Source: DASTSN01 sp035760665 (GTDB lineage: Bacteria; Bacteroidota; Bacteroidia; Chitinophagales; Chitinophagaceae). Taken from it: a DNA stretch of 64,000 nucleotides. Shown here one piece after another: positions 8,012 through 16,341 of this stretch. Both the position numbers and the translations under genes were made by a program. The DNA lies in assembly GCA_035760665.1 (NCBI GenBank), contig DASTSN010000031.1:44303-108302 (forward strand), read 5' to 3'. The notes beneath the pieces were generated by a model. The model saw only the letters and a list, made by a program, of their open reading frames with translations, did no database searches and had not been told where the DNA came from. Numbering within the stretch: the first letter of the stretch is position 1; every line of letters begins with the position of its first letter.

Positions 8012-8509
8012 TTATACATCTTCCTGCTGGTAAGATAACACAAGGCTAGTGATAGTAGTTTCTACCTTCCTGTAGGTAACCCCGGCAGTATCCAGCATGC
8101 GTCGGGAAGCTTTGAAAATATCGGTATGCGCATATTTGTCGGAGAGGTAAATCACTTCTTTTATGCCGGCTTGTATAATGGCCTTACAACATTCATTGCA
8201 GGGAAAAAGGGCTGTATAAATTTTGCAACCCTGCAAATCAATGCCGATATTATTCAGAATAGCATTCAGTTCGGCGTGGCACACATAAGGATACTTAGTA
8301 TCCAGGAATTGGCCCTCTTTGCCCCAGGGAAAATCATCATCGTGGCAGCCGATGGGCAGCCCGTTGTAACCGGCCCCTACAATTTTATTTTTATCATTGA
8401 CGATACAGGCTCCTACCTGTGTGGAGGGATCTTTGCTGCGCCTGGCAGATAAAAGCGCAATCCCCATAAAATATTCATCCCATGATATATAACCTTCGCG
8501 TTTCTTCAT
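8012..8509 (-). CDS. dCMP deaminase family protein (cytidine/deoxycytidylate deaminase fold)
   Basis: From ATG 8509 the protein is 165 residues, typical of ComEB/dCMP deaminases; the upstream frame to 8575 is left out because it lacks family similarity. Zinc-site motifs are intact: CHAE at residues 77-80 (H78, E80) and PCNEC at 103-107 (C104, C107). The pattern SKDPSTQVGACIV and GYNGLPIGC is typical. Such enzymes convert dCMP to dUMP, feeding thymidylate synthesis. A dCTP deaminase is encoded elsewhere (44943-45479), so two routes to dUMP may coexist. Confidence 0.88.
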   Translation of the reverse strand: MKKREGYISWDEYFMGIALLSARRSKDPSTQVGACIVNDKNKIVGAGYNGLPIGCHDDDFPWGKEGQFLDTKYPYVCHAELNAILNNIGIDLQGCKIYTALFPCNECCKAIIQAGIKEVIYLSDKYAHTDIFKASRRMLDTAGVTYRKVETTITSLVLSYQQEDV

Positions 8510-8717
8510 GCTGCAAAAAGCGGTTGGTTTAAACATACCGGCAATGCACAAGTTAAAGCCAAAATCGATTCCCAAAGCAGCTGGTGAATATTTTATTAAT
8601 TAGCAAGCAACATTCTTTGCTGCAGTTGTTACACGGTGCATGTTCATTTATAAATTATTCAATGGAAGAATAATTGTCTGCAGCTATAATCACTCAAATT
8701 AACTGTATATTGTTACC

Positions 8718-9587
8718 ATGTTTACGATTGAAAACGAATACTTGTCAGTAGCGGCTGTTTCTAAGGGAGCGGAGCTCAGCAGTCTTTACAACAAAGAAAA
8801 ACAGAGGGAGTGTATGTGGCGGGGTGATCCTGCCTGGTGGGGCAAAAAATCTCCTGTATTGTTTCCCATTGTTGGGGCACTGAAAGACAACACATATTAT
8901 TTCAACGGGCAGGCCTATCAGCTGGGTAGGCATGGTTTTGCCCGCGACCGGGAATTTATACCGCAGGAAAACTCTACCACAAGTATGACTTTTTTGCTGG
9001 AAAGTGATGCCAGCACCTTACGGGTATTTCCCTTTCCGTTTCGGCTGAGCATCAGCTACCAGTTACACGAGAAAAGGTTATCGGTACAATACCGGGTTAC
9101 GAATACAGGTTCTGCAGATATGTATTTTTCCATTGGCGGGCATCCAGCCTTTGCGGTCCCTTTTTCACCAGGTGACTCATACAATAACTATGTTTTACTA
9201 TTTGATGAAGCTGAAGAAGCAGGCCGCTGGCCAATTACGCCAGAAGGTTTACTGAAAGCAAATCCTGAACCTTTGCTGAATAACAACAATATATTGCCGT
9301 TGACCAAACAACTGTTCTACAATGATGCAGTTGTCTTTAAAAACCTGCGTTCAGGCAGTGTGGCAATTATTGCCAAGCATGCACCTGAAAAGCTAACGGT
9401 GGATTTTACCGGCTTCCCATATCTTGGCATCTGGACAGCCCATGATGCAGACTTTGTTTGCATTGAACCCTGGTGCGGCATTGCCGACAGTATAGCTACC
9501 AATCAGCAACTCACAGAAAAAGAAGGGATAAACTGCCTGGCTGCTCGGGATACGTTTAAGCGCAGCTGGTCAGTAACAATTGATTGA
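8718..9587 (+). CDS. Aldose 1-epimerase family protein (LacX-like)
   Basis: A 289-residue galactose-mutarotase-fold protein. It carries WWGKKSPVLFPIVGALKD, the substrate-site segment GRHGFARDREF, GGHPAFAVPF with the conserved histidine, and the C-terminal acid region CIEPWCGIADS. These enzymes interconvert alpha and beta anomers of sugars or sugar phosphates; the true substrate of the LacX branch is uncertain. It is divergent from the deaminase and ends 4 bp before the convergent MpaB-like gene. Confidence 0.82.
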   Translation: MFTIENEYLSVAAVSKGAELSSLYNKEKQRECMWRGDPAWWGKKSPVLFPIVGALKDNTYYFNGQAYQLGRHGFARDREFIPQENSTTSMTFLLESDASTLRVFPFPFRLSISYQLHEKRLSVQYRVTNTGSADMYFSIGGHPAFAVPFSPGDSYNNYVLLFDEAEEAGRWPITPEGLLKANPEPLLNNNNILPLTKQLFYNDAVVFKNLRSGSVAIIAKHAPEKLTVDFTGFPYLGIWTAHDADFVCIEPWCGIADSIATNQQLTEKEGINCLAARDTFKRSWSVTID

Positions 9588-9591
9588 TACA

Positions 9592-10356
9592 TCAGGCAGA
9601 TGTTATGTCTAGGGCTTTAATTTCCGATTTATACGCAGGCGGTAAGAGCATGGCTTTCAGTAAGCCGTCCAGTTTTATTTTCTTACAAAGTTTATAAATG
9701 ACTAATACGGGTGGCAGCCATGAAAATTTTCTCATCCCTAATAATACACGAACCCGTTCCGGTACAATTAGTTTTTGCGTCTCCAGTAAAATCTTGTATC
9801 GCATAAAGCCAAGATTTTTTTTGTACTGGAGATACAGGTCAGTTGTGTAATTGCTTATCGCCAGGTCTTCTTGCAGGTGCAGTTGTTGTGCGGATAGCCA
9901 ACCGGCATAGTTTTGTGGCAAGGCCGGTATTCCCATGCGAGTACCCACCCGGTAAAATACCTGGAATACTTCTTCCTTCTCTGCGTTGCTTAAACGATTT
10001 TCCAGTAATTCATACGAGGCGATGGAGTAGTGGATCAGCATGAACAAAACATCCCGGTATGCCCAATCAGGCATTTTATATCCACGGCTGTCTTCAACGC
10101 CCTTGTGTATCGCCGTAATTTTATCAATGTTATTTAAGGCTACTTCTTTTTCGGCAAAAACAATGTCCCTCGCATAACGTACTGTAGAGAACAAACGCCC
10201 GAGCGGATCAGAAGGAAGACGACCGGTAAAGTATAACCAGTCGACAGCTTTGTTAAGGGCAAATTCAGCAGAGGCGCCGGCAAAAATAAAGAGTACCGTA
10301 TCGCTGCTGCCCCAGATTTTCCTGACTACGGAATCTTTATCTACAAAAAACTCCAT
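9592..10356 (-). CDS. Oxygenase MpaB family / DUF2236 protein
   Basis: A 254-residue protein from ATG 10356 (a TTG two codons earlier is possible). It fits the DUF2236 family by 'LFSTVRYARDIVFAEKE', 'AIHKGVEDSRGYKMPD' and 'VLFMLIHYSIASYELL', with conserved histidines thought to bind a metal or heme in family members such as latex-clearing protein and MpaB. It is mostly alpha-helical with no signal peptide. A -7-like TACATTTG sits only a few bases before the ATG, so a nearly leaderless transcript is possible. The substrate is unknown. Confidence 0.7.
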   Translation of the reverse strand: MEFFVDKDSVVRKIWGSSDTVLFIFAGASAEFALNKAVDWLYFTGRLPSDPLGRLFSTVRYARDIVFAEKEVALNNIDKITAIHKGVEDSRGYKMPDWAYRDVLFMLIHYSIASYELLENRLSNAEKEEVFQVFYRVGTRMGIPALPQNYAGWLSAQQLHLQEDLAISNYTTDLYLQYKKNLGFMRYKILLETQKLIVPERVRVLLGMRKFSWLPPVLVIYKLCKKIKLDGLLKAMLLPPAYKSEIKALDITSA

Positions 10357-10441
10357 ATTCAAATGTAAACAACCCTCGCAAAGAATGTCTTTTCTTTTTT
10401 GCCCGGAAAGACGTTCACCAATAACTTTAATAACTTAAACA

Positions 10442-11431
10442 ATGACCATGAATGCTATCCGTTGGGGGATCATCGGCTGTGGCGATGTAACCGAGGTAAA
10501 AAGCGGGCCGGCTTTTCAGAAAATCCCGGGATCATCGCTGGTGGCTGTTATGCGCAGGGACGGGGTAAAAGCCAAAGACTATGCCCACCGGCATGGCGTG
10601 CCGCGGTGGTACGATGATGCGGGGAAGCTGATCCACGACCCGGATGTGAATGCAATTTATGTGGCTACTCCTCCTGCCTCGCATGAACAATATACGCTGG
10701 CAGCCTTACAGGCAGGAAAACCCGTGTACGTAGAAAAGCCTGTGAGCCTGGATGCCGCATCGGCGCGGCGCATGGCTGCTGCTGCAAAAAAAGAAAATGG
10801 AAAACTAACGGTTGCCCATTATCGTCGCGCACAGCCTATGTTTATCACTATACGTCAATTGCTACAGCAAAAAATAATTGGCGAGCCACGCTGTGTAAAT
10901 CTGCAATACTACCGCGCTGCTCTTACCCCGGAAGAATTAAAAACCCCTAAAATGAGCTGGCGGGTAAACCCAGCAGTTTCGGGGGGCGGATTGTTTCATG
11001 ATCTGTCTCCGCACCAGCTCGATCTGATGCTTTATTTTTTTGGTGCCGTTAAAGCTTCGGCAGGGTTTTCACTGAACCAGGCTGGCTTGTATGCTGCTGA
11101 TGATATAGTAGCAGGTGAAATTCTTTTTGCATCCGGAGTTGTCTTCTCCGGTCAATGGTGTTTTACGGTATCAGCCGGCCAGCAAAAAGATTATTGCGAG
11201 ATCACCGGGTCGGACGGCAGTATTGGGTTTAGTGTTTTCGGAGAGTCTGTGATAACTGTTACAACAAAAACTGCGACAAAACAATTACACTTCGATAAAC
11301 TGCAGCATGTACAGGAACCTATGATCCGCCTGGTGACTGATTTTTTTCTAGGCCACAGCAACAATCCCTGTCCGGCAGAGGAGGCTGTTACCGTCATGGA
11401 GCTAATGGATAGCTTTACAACCGCGGGCTGA
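10442..11431 (+). CDS. Gfo/Idh/MocA family oxidoreductase
   Basis: A 329-residue NAD(P)-dependent dehydrogenase. The Rossmann start IRWGIIGCGDVTEV is at residues 6-19 and the catalytic-lysine motif EKPV at 98-101. The C-terminal sheet domain contains MSWRVNPAVSGGGLFHDLSPH with the conserved Asp-x-x-x-His. Members oxidise or reduce sugars, inositols or related polyols; the substrate is not inferable here. Initiation could be at ATG 10442 or 10448. No sugar-transport neighbours are present, so it appears to stand alone. Confidence 0.85.
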   Translation: MTMNAIRWGIIGCGDVTEVKSGPAFQKIPGSSLVAVMRRDGVKAKDYAHRHGVPRWYDDAGKLIHDPDVNAIYVATPPASHEQYTLAALQAGKPVYVEKPVSLDAASARRMAAAAKKENGKLTVAHYRRAQPMFITIRQLLQQKIIGEPRCVNLQYYRAALTPEELKTPKMSWRVNPAVSGGGLFHDLSPHQLDLMLYFFGAVKASAGFSLNQAGLYAADDIVAGEILFASGVVFSGQWCFTVSAGQQKDYCEITGSDGSIGFSVFGESVITVTTKTATKQLHFDKLQHVQEPMIRLVTDFFLGHSNNPCPAEEAVTVMELMDSFTTAG

Positions 11432-11626
11432 TGGTGAATTGCGGGTGTGCATCTGCATTTAACACACGTATATTCCCGATTGCATACAGGTAAACTTTCT
11501 GCAAGTAATGCTTGCAAAACCGGGAACTGACTGCTGTTAAAATAAAAAAAGTTGGTAGTCGTTTAAACCCATGGAATGGTAGGAAGTCTATTCCTGAACA
11601 TTACCAAAAAAATAAAAAACTACTTT

Positions 11627-12553
11627 ATGAAAATGAAGATCCTTTCACTTTCCGCATTATTTGTATCACTGGCGATTTTTTTCACTGCCTGTAAAAAAGA
11701 TAACAGCAATACTTCCGGGAATACCGACTATACAGCCGAATTGTCTGTACAGGCCGACGACCAGGAACAGTTTTCATCTGAAATGGATGCCATTGCCGAT
11801 GATGCCAATACTGCCGTGAGTGCAGAGTCATCCATTAGCGGAAAAGTGCAGTCATTAATTTGTGATGCTACGGTAACGGCCGATACAACAGGTGACCCCA
11901 AAACGATCACAATTACCTATGACGGTACAAACTGTCTTGGTAACCGCACCCGCACTGGCGTTGTAATTTTATCCATGCCTAAATCCATGCACTGGAAAGA
12001 CCAGGGCGCTGTTTTGACTATTACGGTGCAAAACTTAAAAATTACCCGGATTCGTGACAACAAAAGCATTACAATCAACGGTACAAAAACAATCACTAAC
12101 GTAACGGGCGGTTTATTACCCGAACTGGCATCGCATGGTACGATTACACATACTATTAATAGTGATGGCATGTCGGTTACCTTTGGCGATGGTACACAAC
12201 GTACATGGAAAATTGCCGAGCAAAGAACCTTCACCTATAACAATGGTATAGTCATTACAGTAAGTGGCACGCATACCGAAGGAGCAGCTACCGGTATTTT
12301 GGTGTGGGGTACTAACCGCATGGGTAATGCGTTTAGCTGTGCTATTACGGATCCGCTGGTGGTACGTCAGGACTGTGATTTCAGGTTGGTAAGCGGAACA
12401 GCGGTACATACAAGGGGCACCGTTACAGCAACAATCACTTTTGGCCTGGACGCAAACGGTAACCCGGTTTCCTGTCCCTCTGGTTCTTATTATTTCAAAC
12501 TGGTTTGGGTGGGATTAAATGGCAACAGCCACACGATTATTTTCCCTTATTAA
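11627..12553 (+). CDS. Hypothetical lipoprotein
   Basis: A 308-residue protein from ATG 11627 with a lipoprotein signal (LSLSALFVSLAIFFTACKKD, Cys at about 20). It continues with a Ser/Thr/Asp-rich linker and then a beta-rich body with many short alternating strands ('ITYDGTNCLGNRTRTGVVIL', 'FSCAITDPLVVRQDCDF'), including several cysteines. I recognise no family, although such lipoproteins are common in Chitinophagaceae. A strong terminator follows directly, so it is probably monocistronic. Confidence 0.6.
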   Translation: MKMKILSLSALFVSLAIFFTACKKDNSNTSGNTDYTAELSVQADDQEQFSSEMDAIADDANTAVSAESSISGKVQSLICDATVTADTTGDPKTITITYDGTNCLGNRTRTGVVILSMPKSMHWKDQGAVLTITVQNLKITRIRDNKSITINGTKTITNVTGGLLPELASHGTITHTINSDGMSVTFGDGTQRTWKIAEQRTFTYNNGIVITVSGTHTEGAATGILVWGTNRMGNAFSCAITDPLVVRQDCDFRLVSGTAVHTRGTVTATITFGLDANGNPVSCPSGSYYFKLVWVGLNGNSHTIIFPY

Positions 12554-12575
12554 ATTTGAGTAACAGGTTTTATAA

Positions 12576-12606
12576 GCGTCGTTGCGGGAAGCAGCGGCGC
12601 TTTTTT
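12576..12606 (+). terminator. Intrinsic terminator after the lipoprotein gene
   Basis: Ten-base arms (12576-12585 and 12591-12600, two G-U pairs) close a GGGAA loop and are followed by TTTTTTA. Confidence 0.8.
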
Positions 12607-12671
12607 ATTAGTAAGATAAGAAGCGACATTCCGGCTGTAAACAGAAATGAATTTAGCCTATATTGCAGGTA

Positions 12672-13940
12672 ATGCCAACGACGGTATTTATCAATATTAA
12701 ACAACTGGTGAATGTTAGGTCTCGCACGCGGTTGCTGCACGGGAAAGAAATGGCGGAACTGCCCTGCACTGATAACGCTTACCTGATTGTGGAAGATGGA
12801 CTGATAACAGAAACCGGTAGCATGGACGCCTTTCGTTATCAGGTAAGCGATTTTAACGATCATATAAACGCGGCAGGCTGTCTTGTGCTTCCCTGCTGGT
12901 GCGATAGTCATACCCATCTTGTTTTTCCGGCGAGCCGCGAAGATGAGTTTGTTGACAAAATCAGGGGTGCCGGTTATGCCGAAATTGCTGCAAAGGGTGG
13001 GGGAATTTTAAATTCCGCCCGTAAACTGGCAGCAATGTCAGAGGATGCACTCTTCATAGCTGCGTGGAAACGGCTTGGTGAAATTGCGGCGACGGGAACC
13101 GGTGCAGTAGAAATCAAAAGCGGCTATGGCTTATCGGTAGAAACTGAACTGAAAATGCTGCGGGTGATCAAACGGTTAAAAGAAAAATCATCACTTTCCA
13201 TAAAAGCCACATTTCTGGGTGCCCATGCTTACCCGCTGGGATATAAAGACAATCATCCAGCTTATATACGGTTATTGGTTGAAGAAATGCTACCTGTCAT
13301 CGCCAGGGAAAAACTGGCAGATTACATTGATGTGTTTTGTGAAACAGGCTTTTTTTCTCCTGAAGAAACGGAGCAGGTTTGTCGCGCTGGCAGGCAGGCA
13401 GGTCTGCAGCCACGCCTGCACGTTAACCAGTTAAACAGTATCGGGGGGATTGAAACCGGTATAAAAACCGGAGCTGTTTCGCTCGATCATCTCGAAACAC
13501 TTACAGCCGCAGAAATTGAATTACTGAGCGGTGCAAAAGCATTGCCGACGGGTGAAACCTGGCAAGGGGTTTGCACATTATTGCCTACGGCTGCCTTTTT
13601 TTTGAGGATGCCTTTTCAACCCGCGAGAGCATTACTGGAAGCAGGCTGCGCGGTGGCGCTGGCTTCTGATTACAACCCGGGGTCATCGCCTTCCGGAAAT
13701 ATGAATTTTGTTGTATCGCTTGCTTGTATCCAGATGAAGATGCTGCCAGCGGAAGCTATTAATGCCGCTACCATCAACGGAGCCTATGCATTGGAACTGG
13801 GTGATGTGCTGGGTAGTATTACAGCAGGTAAAAAAGCTAACCTTATTTTAACGAAACCTGTGCCGTCGTTAGCTTACCTTCCTTATTCCTTTGGTTCCTG
13901 CCTTGTTGATAAAGTCATGATCAGCGGCAGCTGGTTGTAA
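12672..13940 (+). CDS. hutI: Imidazolonepropionase
   Basis: A 422-residue amidohydrolase from ATG 12672 (the TTG at 12663 is an extension). The metal-site motif DSHTHLVFP is at about residues 78-86 (H80, H82), followed by GGGILNSARKL, EIKSGYGL, FLGAHAYP, the histidine of HVNQLNSIGG, SLDHLE and the C-terminal DYNPGSSPSGNM. It hydrolyses 4-imidazolone-5-propionate to N-formimidoyl-glutamate, the third step of histidine degradation. The hutG-like gene two genes downstream supports the role; hutH and hutU are not in this window. The antiporter follows after 26 bp. Confidence 0.93.
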   Translation: MPTTVFINIKQLVNVRSRTRLLHGKEMAELPCTDNAYLIVEDGLITETGSMDAFRYQVSDFNDHINAAGCLVLPCWCDSHTHLVFPASREDEFVDKIRGAGYAEIAAKGGGILNSARKLAAMSEDALFIAAWKRLGEIAATGTGAVEIKSGYGLSVETELKMLRVIKRLKEKSSLSIKATFLGAHAYPLGYKDNHPAYIRLLVEEMLPVIAREKLADYIDVFCETGFFSPEETEQVCRAGRQAGLQPRLHVNQLNSIGGIETGIKTGAVSLDHLETLTAAEIELLSGAKALPTGETWQGVCTLLPTAAFFLRMPFQPARALLEAGCAVALASDYNPGSSPSGNMNFVVSLACIQMKMLPAEAINAATINGAYALELGDVLGSITAGKKANLILTKPVPSLAYLPYSFGSCLVDKVMISGSWL

Positions 13941-13966
13941 AAAAAATCCTTTAATTTCAAAATAGT

Positions 13967-15193
13967 ATGGGTACAATTGATACGGAAGTTTTGCTGATAG
14001 GCCTTTGTTGCCTCGTTGTGCTGTCTTATTTATTTTCTATAATAAGTAAATACATCCGTATACCCTCTGTGTTGCTATTATTGTTTGCCGGTATCGGTTT
14101 TCGCTTTGTGTCGGATAAATACCAGTTACAAATTGGTATCCCGGAAACACTTATAGAAGCACTTGGCGTTGTGGGGTTAATTATGATTGTGCTGGAAGCC
14201 GGCCTGGATTTGAAATTAGGAAAGGAGAAACTAAAACTTATCCGGAATTCTTTTTTTTCTGCCTTATTTATTTTGATTTTATCGGCGGCGCTGGTAACCG
14301 GTATCCTGAATTACTGGTTGCAGGAACCGGTGCAAAATTGCCTCGTCTATGCTATCCCGCTTTCGATTATGAGCAGTTCTGTGGTCATACCAAGCATTCA
14401 TCCGCTTACTGAGCATAAAAAGGAATTCCTGGTGTATGAAGCTTCTTTTTCTGATATCCTGGGAATTCTCGCATTTAATTATTTTACGGCTGAAAATGTG
14501 CTTTCCTGGAAGTCGGCGGCTTTGTTTGGCGGCAATATTATTATATCAGTTATTTTGTCGCTGCTGCTGTCATTCGTCCTGTTTCTCATATTGGCTAAAA
14601 CAAAAATGAACATTAAATTCTTCCTGGTTTTATCCTTGCTGGTGGTTATTTATTCCGGTGGTAAAATGCTGCACCTGCCTTCACTAATTATTATTCTGGT
14701 GTTTGGGCTGATGATTAATAACTGGGAAAAAATCCGCATCAATTTTTTACAAAAATATTTTCCTGTCAGCCAGGTAGAGGGCATCCGGCTTCTGCTGCAT
14801 TCCATCACGGCAGAATCTTCATTCTTGATTCGTACTTTTTTCTTTATTCTGTTCGGGTTCTCTATCACCCTGAATTTTTTGACAGAAACCGAAATCATTA
14901 CAGTTGGCAGCCTGATAGTGCTGGCACTTTTTATCATCCGCCTGCTTTACCTGAAGTTTTTTGTGCGAACCAATGTGTTTCCCGAATCTTTTTTCATCCC
15001 CCGCGGATTGATCACCATCGTCTTGTTTTACAAAATTCCGGCCCAGTTTAAGCTGAATAGTTTCAGCGAAGGAATTTTGTTTTACATCATTCTCACGACC
15101 AGTATCATTATGGCACTGGGTATGATATTTTACAAAAAGAAAGCAGAAGAAGTGGTAGAGGAAAGCAAATTTGAGGAGTCGGCGATTTTCTGA
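13967..15193 (+). CDS. Cation:proton antiporter (CPA family)
   Basis: A 408-residue integral membrane protein with about 12 hydrophobic segments. Motifs typical of monovalent cation/H+ antiporters include an early YIRIPSVLLLLFAGIGF, IMIVLEAGLDLKL, and the ion-site helix YEASFSDILGILAFN with a conserved Asp. It ends with a short acidic tail (EEVVEESKFEESAIF). It presumably exchanges Na+ or K+ for protons across the inner membrane. It lies between hutI and hutG on the same strand (26 bp after hutI, 83 bp before hutG), an unexpected position for an ion exchanger. Confidence 0.8.
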   Translation: MGTIDTEVLLIGLCCLVVLSYLFSIISKYIRIPSVLLLLFAGIGFRFVSDKYQLQIGIPETLIEALGVVGLIMIVLEAGLDLKLGKEKLKLIRNSFFSALFILILSAALVTGILNYWLQEPVQNCLVYAIPLSIMSSSVVIPSIHPLTEHKKEFLVYEASFSDILGILAFNYFTAENVLSWKSAALFGGNIIISVILSLLLSFVLFLILAKTKMNIKFFLVLSLLVVIYSGGKMLHLPSLIIILVFGLMINNWEKIRINFLQKYFPVSQVEGIRLLLHSITAESSFLIRTFFFILFGFSITLNFLTETEIITVGSLIVLALFIIRLLYLKFFVRTNVFPESFFIPRGLITIVLFYKIPAQFKLNSFSEGILFYIILTTSIIMALGMIFYKKKAEEVVEESKFEESAIF

Positions 15194-15276
15194 TATTCGA
15201 TTTTACTGCAGCTGCAGGAAATCATGTGCTCATTTTGTACTGACCGTTGGATTCTTTTTATCCCTAATTTTAGACT

Positions 15277-16341
15277 ATGCAGCATTTCAAGTTTTATAAC
15301 AAGCAGGATATTCTTTCCTTAACCAGGCTACGCCGGTATGAAACCAAACTGGGGGAACGTTTGCTATGTGTCAATGATCCGCTTGCGGCTGAAATATTCC
15401 TGCAGCAAACACCGGCCCGTTATGTGCTGTTTGGCATACCTGAAGATATAGGGGTTAAAGCGAACAAAGGAGTGGGAGGCGCCGATACACTCTGGGTGCC
15501 GTTTCTGCAGGCCTTTTTCAATATCCAGAGTAATGATTTCCTCGCTGGTGATGATCTGGTGATGCTCGGTCATTTTGATTTTGGCGATCTCCTTTACCTG
15601 ATTGATACCAATGCCCACGGAGAGGAAGAAAAACTTGAGGCCTATCGCCATGCGGTTCACAGCATTGATGACGAGGTGGAATCGTTGGTCAAATTAATAA
15701 CCGGTGCCGGTAAAATACCTATTGCCATTGGTGGCGGACACAACAATGCTTATCCCTTGCTGAAAGGCGCTGCAAAGGGCTGGCATAAAGCCGGCAGGAT
15801 ACCACTTGCGCAGCTTAACTGCATTAATCTGGATGCCCATTGCGATTACCGGCCGATGGAGGGACGGCACAGCGGCAACGCTTTCCGCTACGCGGAAGAA
15901 GACGGGTATTTGCAGAAGTATTGTATCGTTGGACTACAGGAGAATTACCTGCCGCAAAACCTTCGGGTGGATATTGTGAACAATCCCTTTATAGATTGTA
16001 TCACGTTTGAAGATATTTTTGTGCACGAAAAGAGAACGTTTATGCAGGCGGTAGCGCATGCTGCAGCATTTACAGATGATACGCTCTGTGGTGTTGAACT
16101 GGATCTTGACGCGATTGAGAATACACTGAGCAGCTCAGCGACGCCGGCCGGTGTAAGTGCGGTTGATGCCCGCCGGTATGTTTCCTATACCGCCGCGGTG
16201 GCTGAGCCTGCCTATCTGCATATCTGCGAAGGGGCAGCAAGGCTGTCGGACGGGCGGACGAATGAGCTAACGGGCAAACTGGTGAGCTACCTTGTCAGCG
16301 ATTTTATTAAATCACATGCAGAAAAAACCTCACGACACTGA
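15277..16341 (+). CDS. hutG: Formimidoylglutamase-like ureohydrolase (arginase family)
   Basis: A 354-residue arginase-fold enzyme with a full binuclear-metal site: GGGHNN (H155), NLDAHCDYRP (D186, H188, D190) and ELDLDAI (D276, D278). Given hutI upstream, the most likely reaction is hydrolysis of N-formimidoyl-glutamate to glutamate and formamide; arginase or agmatinase activity cannot be excluded from motifs alone. The 3' end overlaps the convergent ABC-F gene by 12 bp. A perfect 12-bp palindrome CTGCAGCTGCAG lies upstream at 15206-15217. Confidence 0.78.
   Translation: MQHFKFYNKQDILSLTRLRRYETKLGERLLCVNDPLAAEIFLQQTPARYVLFGIPEDIGVKANKGVGGADTLWVPFLQAFFNIQSNDFLAGDDLVMLGHFDFGDLLYLIDTNAHGEEEKLEAYRHAVHSIDDEVESLVKLITGAGKIPIAIGGGHNNAYPLLKGAAKGWHKAGRIPLAQLNCINLDAHCDYRPMEGRHSGNAFRYAEEDGYLQKYCIVGLQENYLPQNLRVDIVNNPFIDCITFEDIFVHEKRTFMQAVAHAAAFTDDTLCGVELDLDAIENTLSSSATPAGVSAVDARRYVSYTAAVAEPAYLHICEGAARLSDGRTNELTGKLVSYLVSDFIKSHAEKTSRH

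Noticed and set aside
15206..15217. Palindrome CTGCAGCTGCAG upstream of hutG
   Set aside because: A single copy without a matching promoter layout; too little to call an operator.
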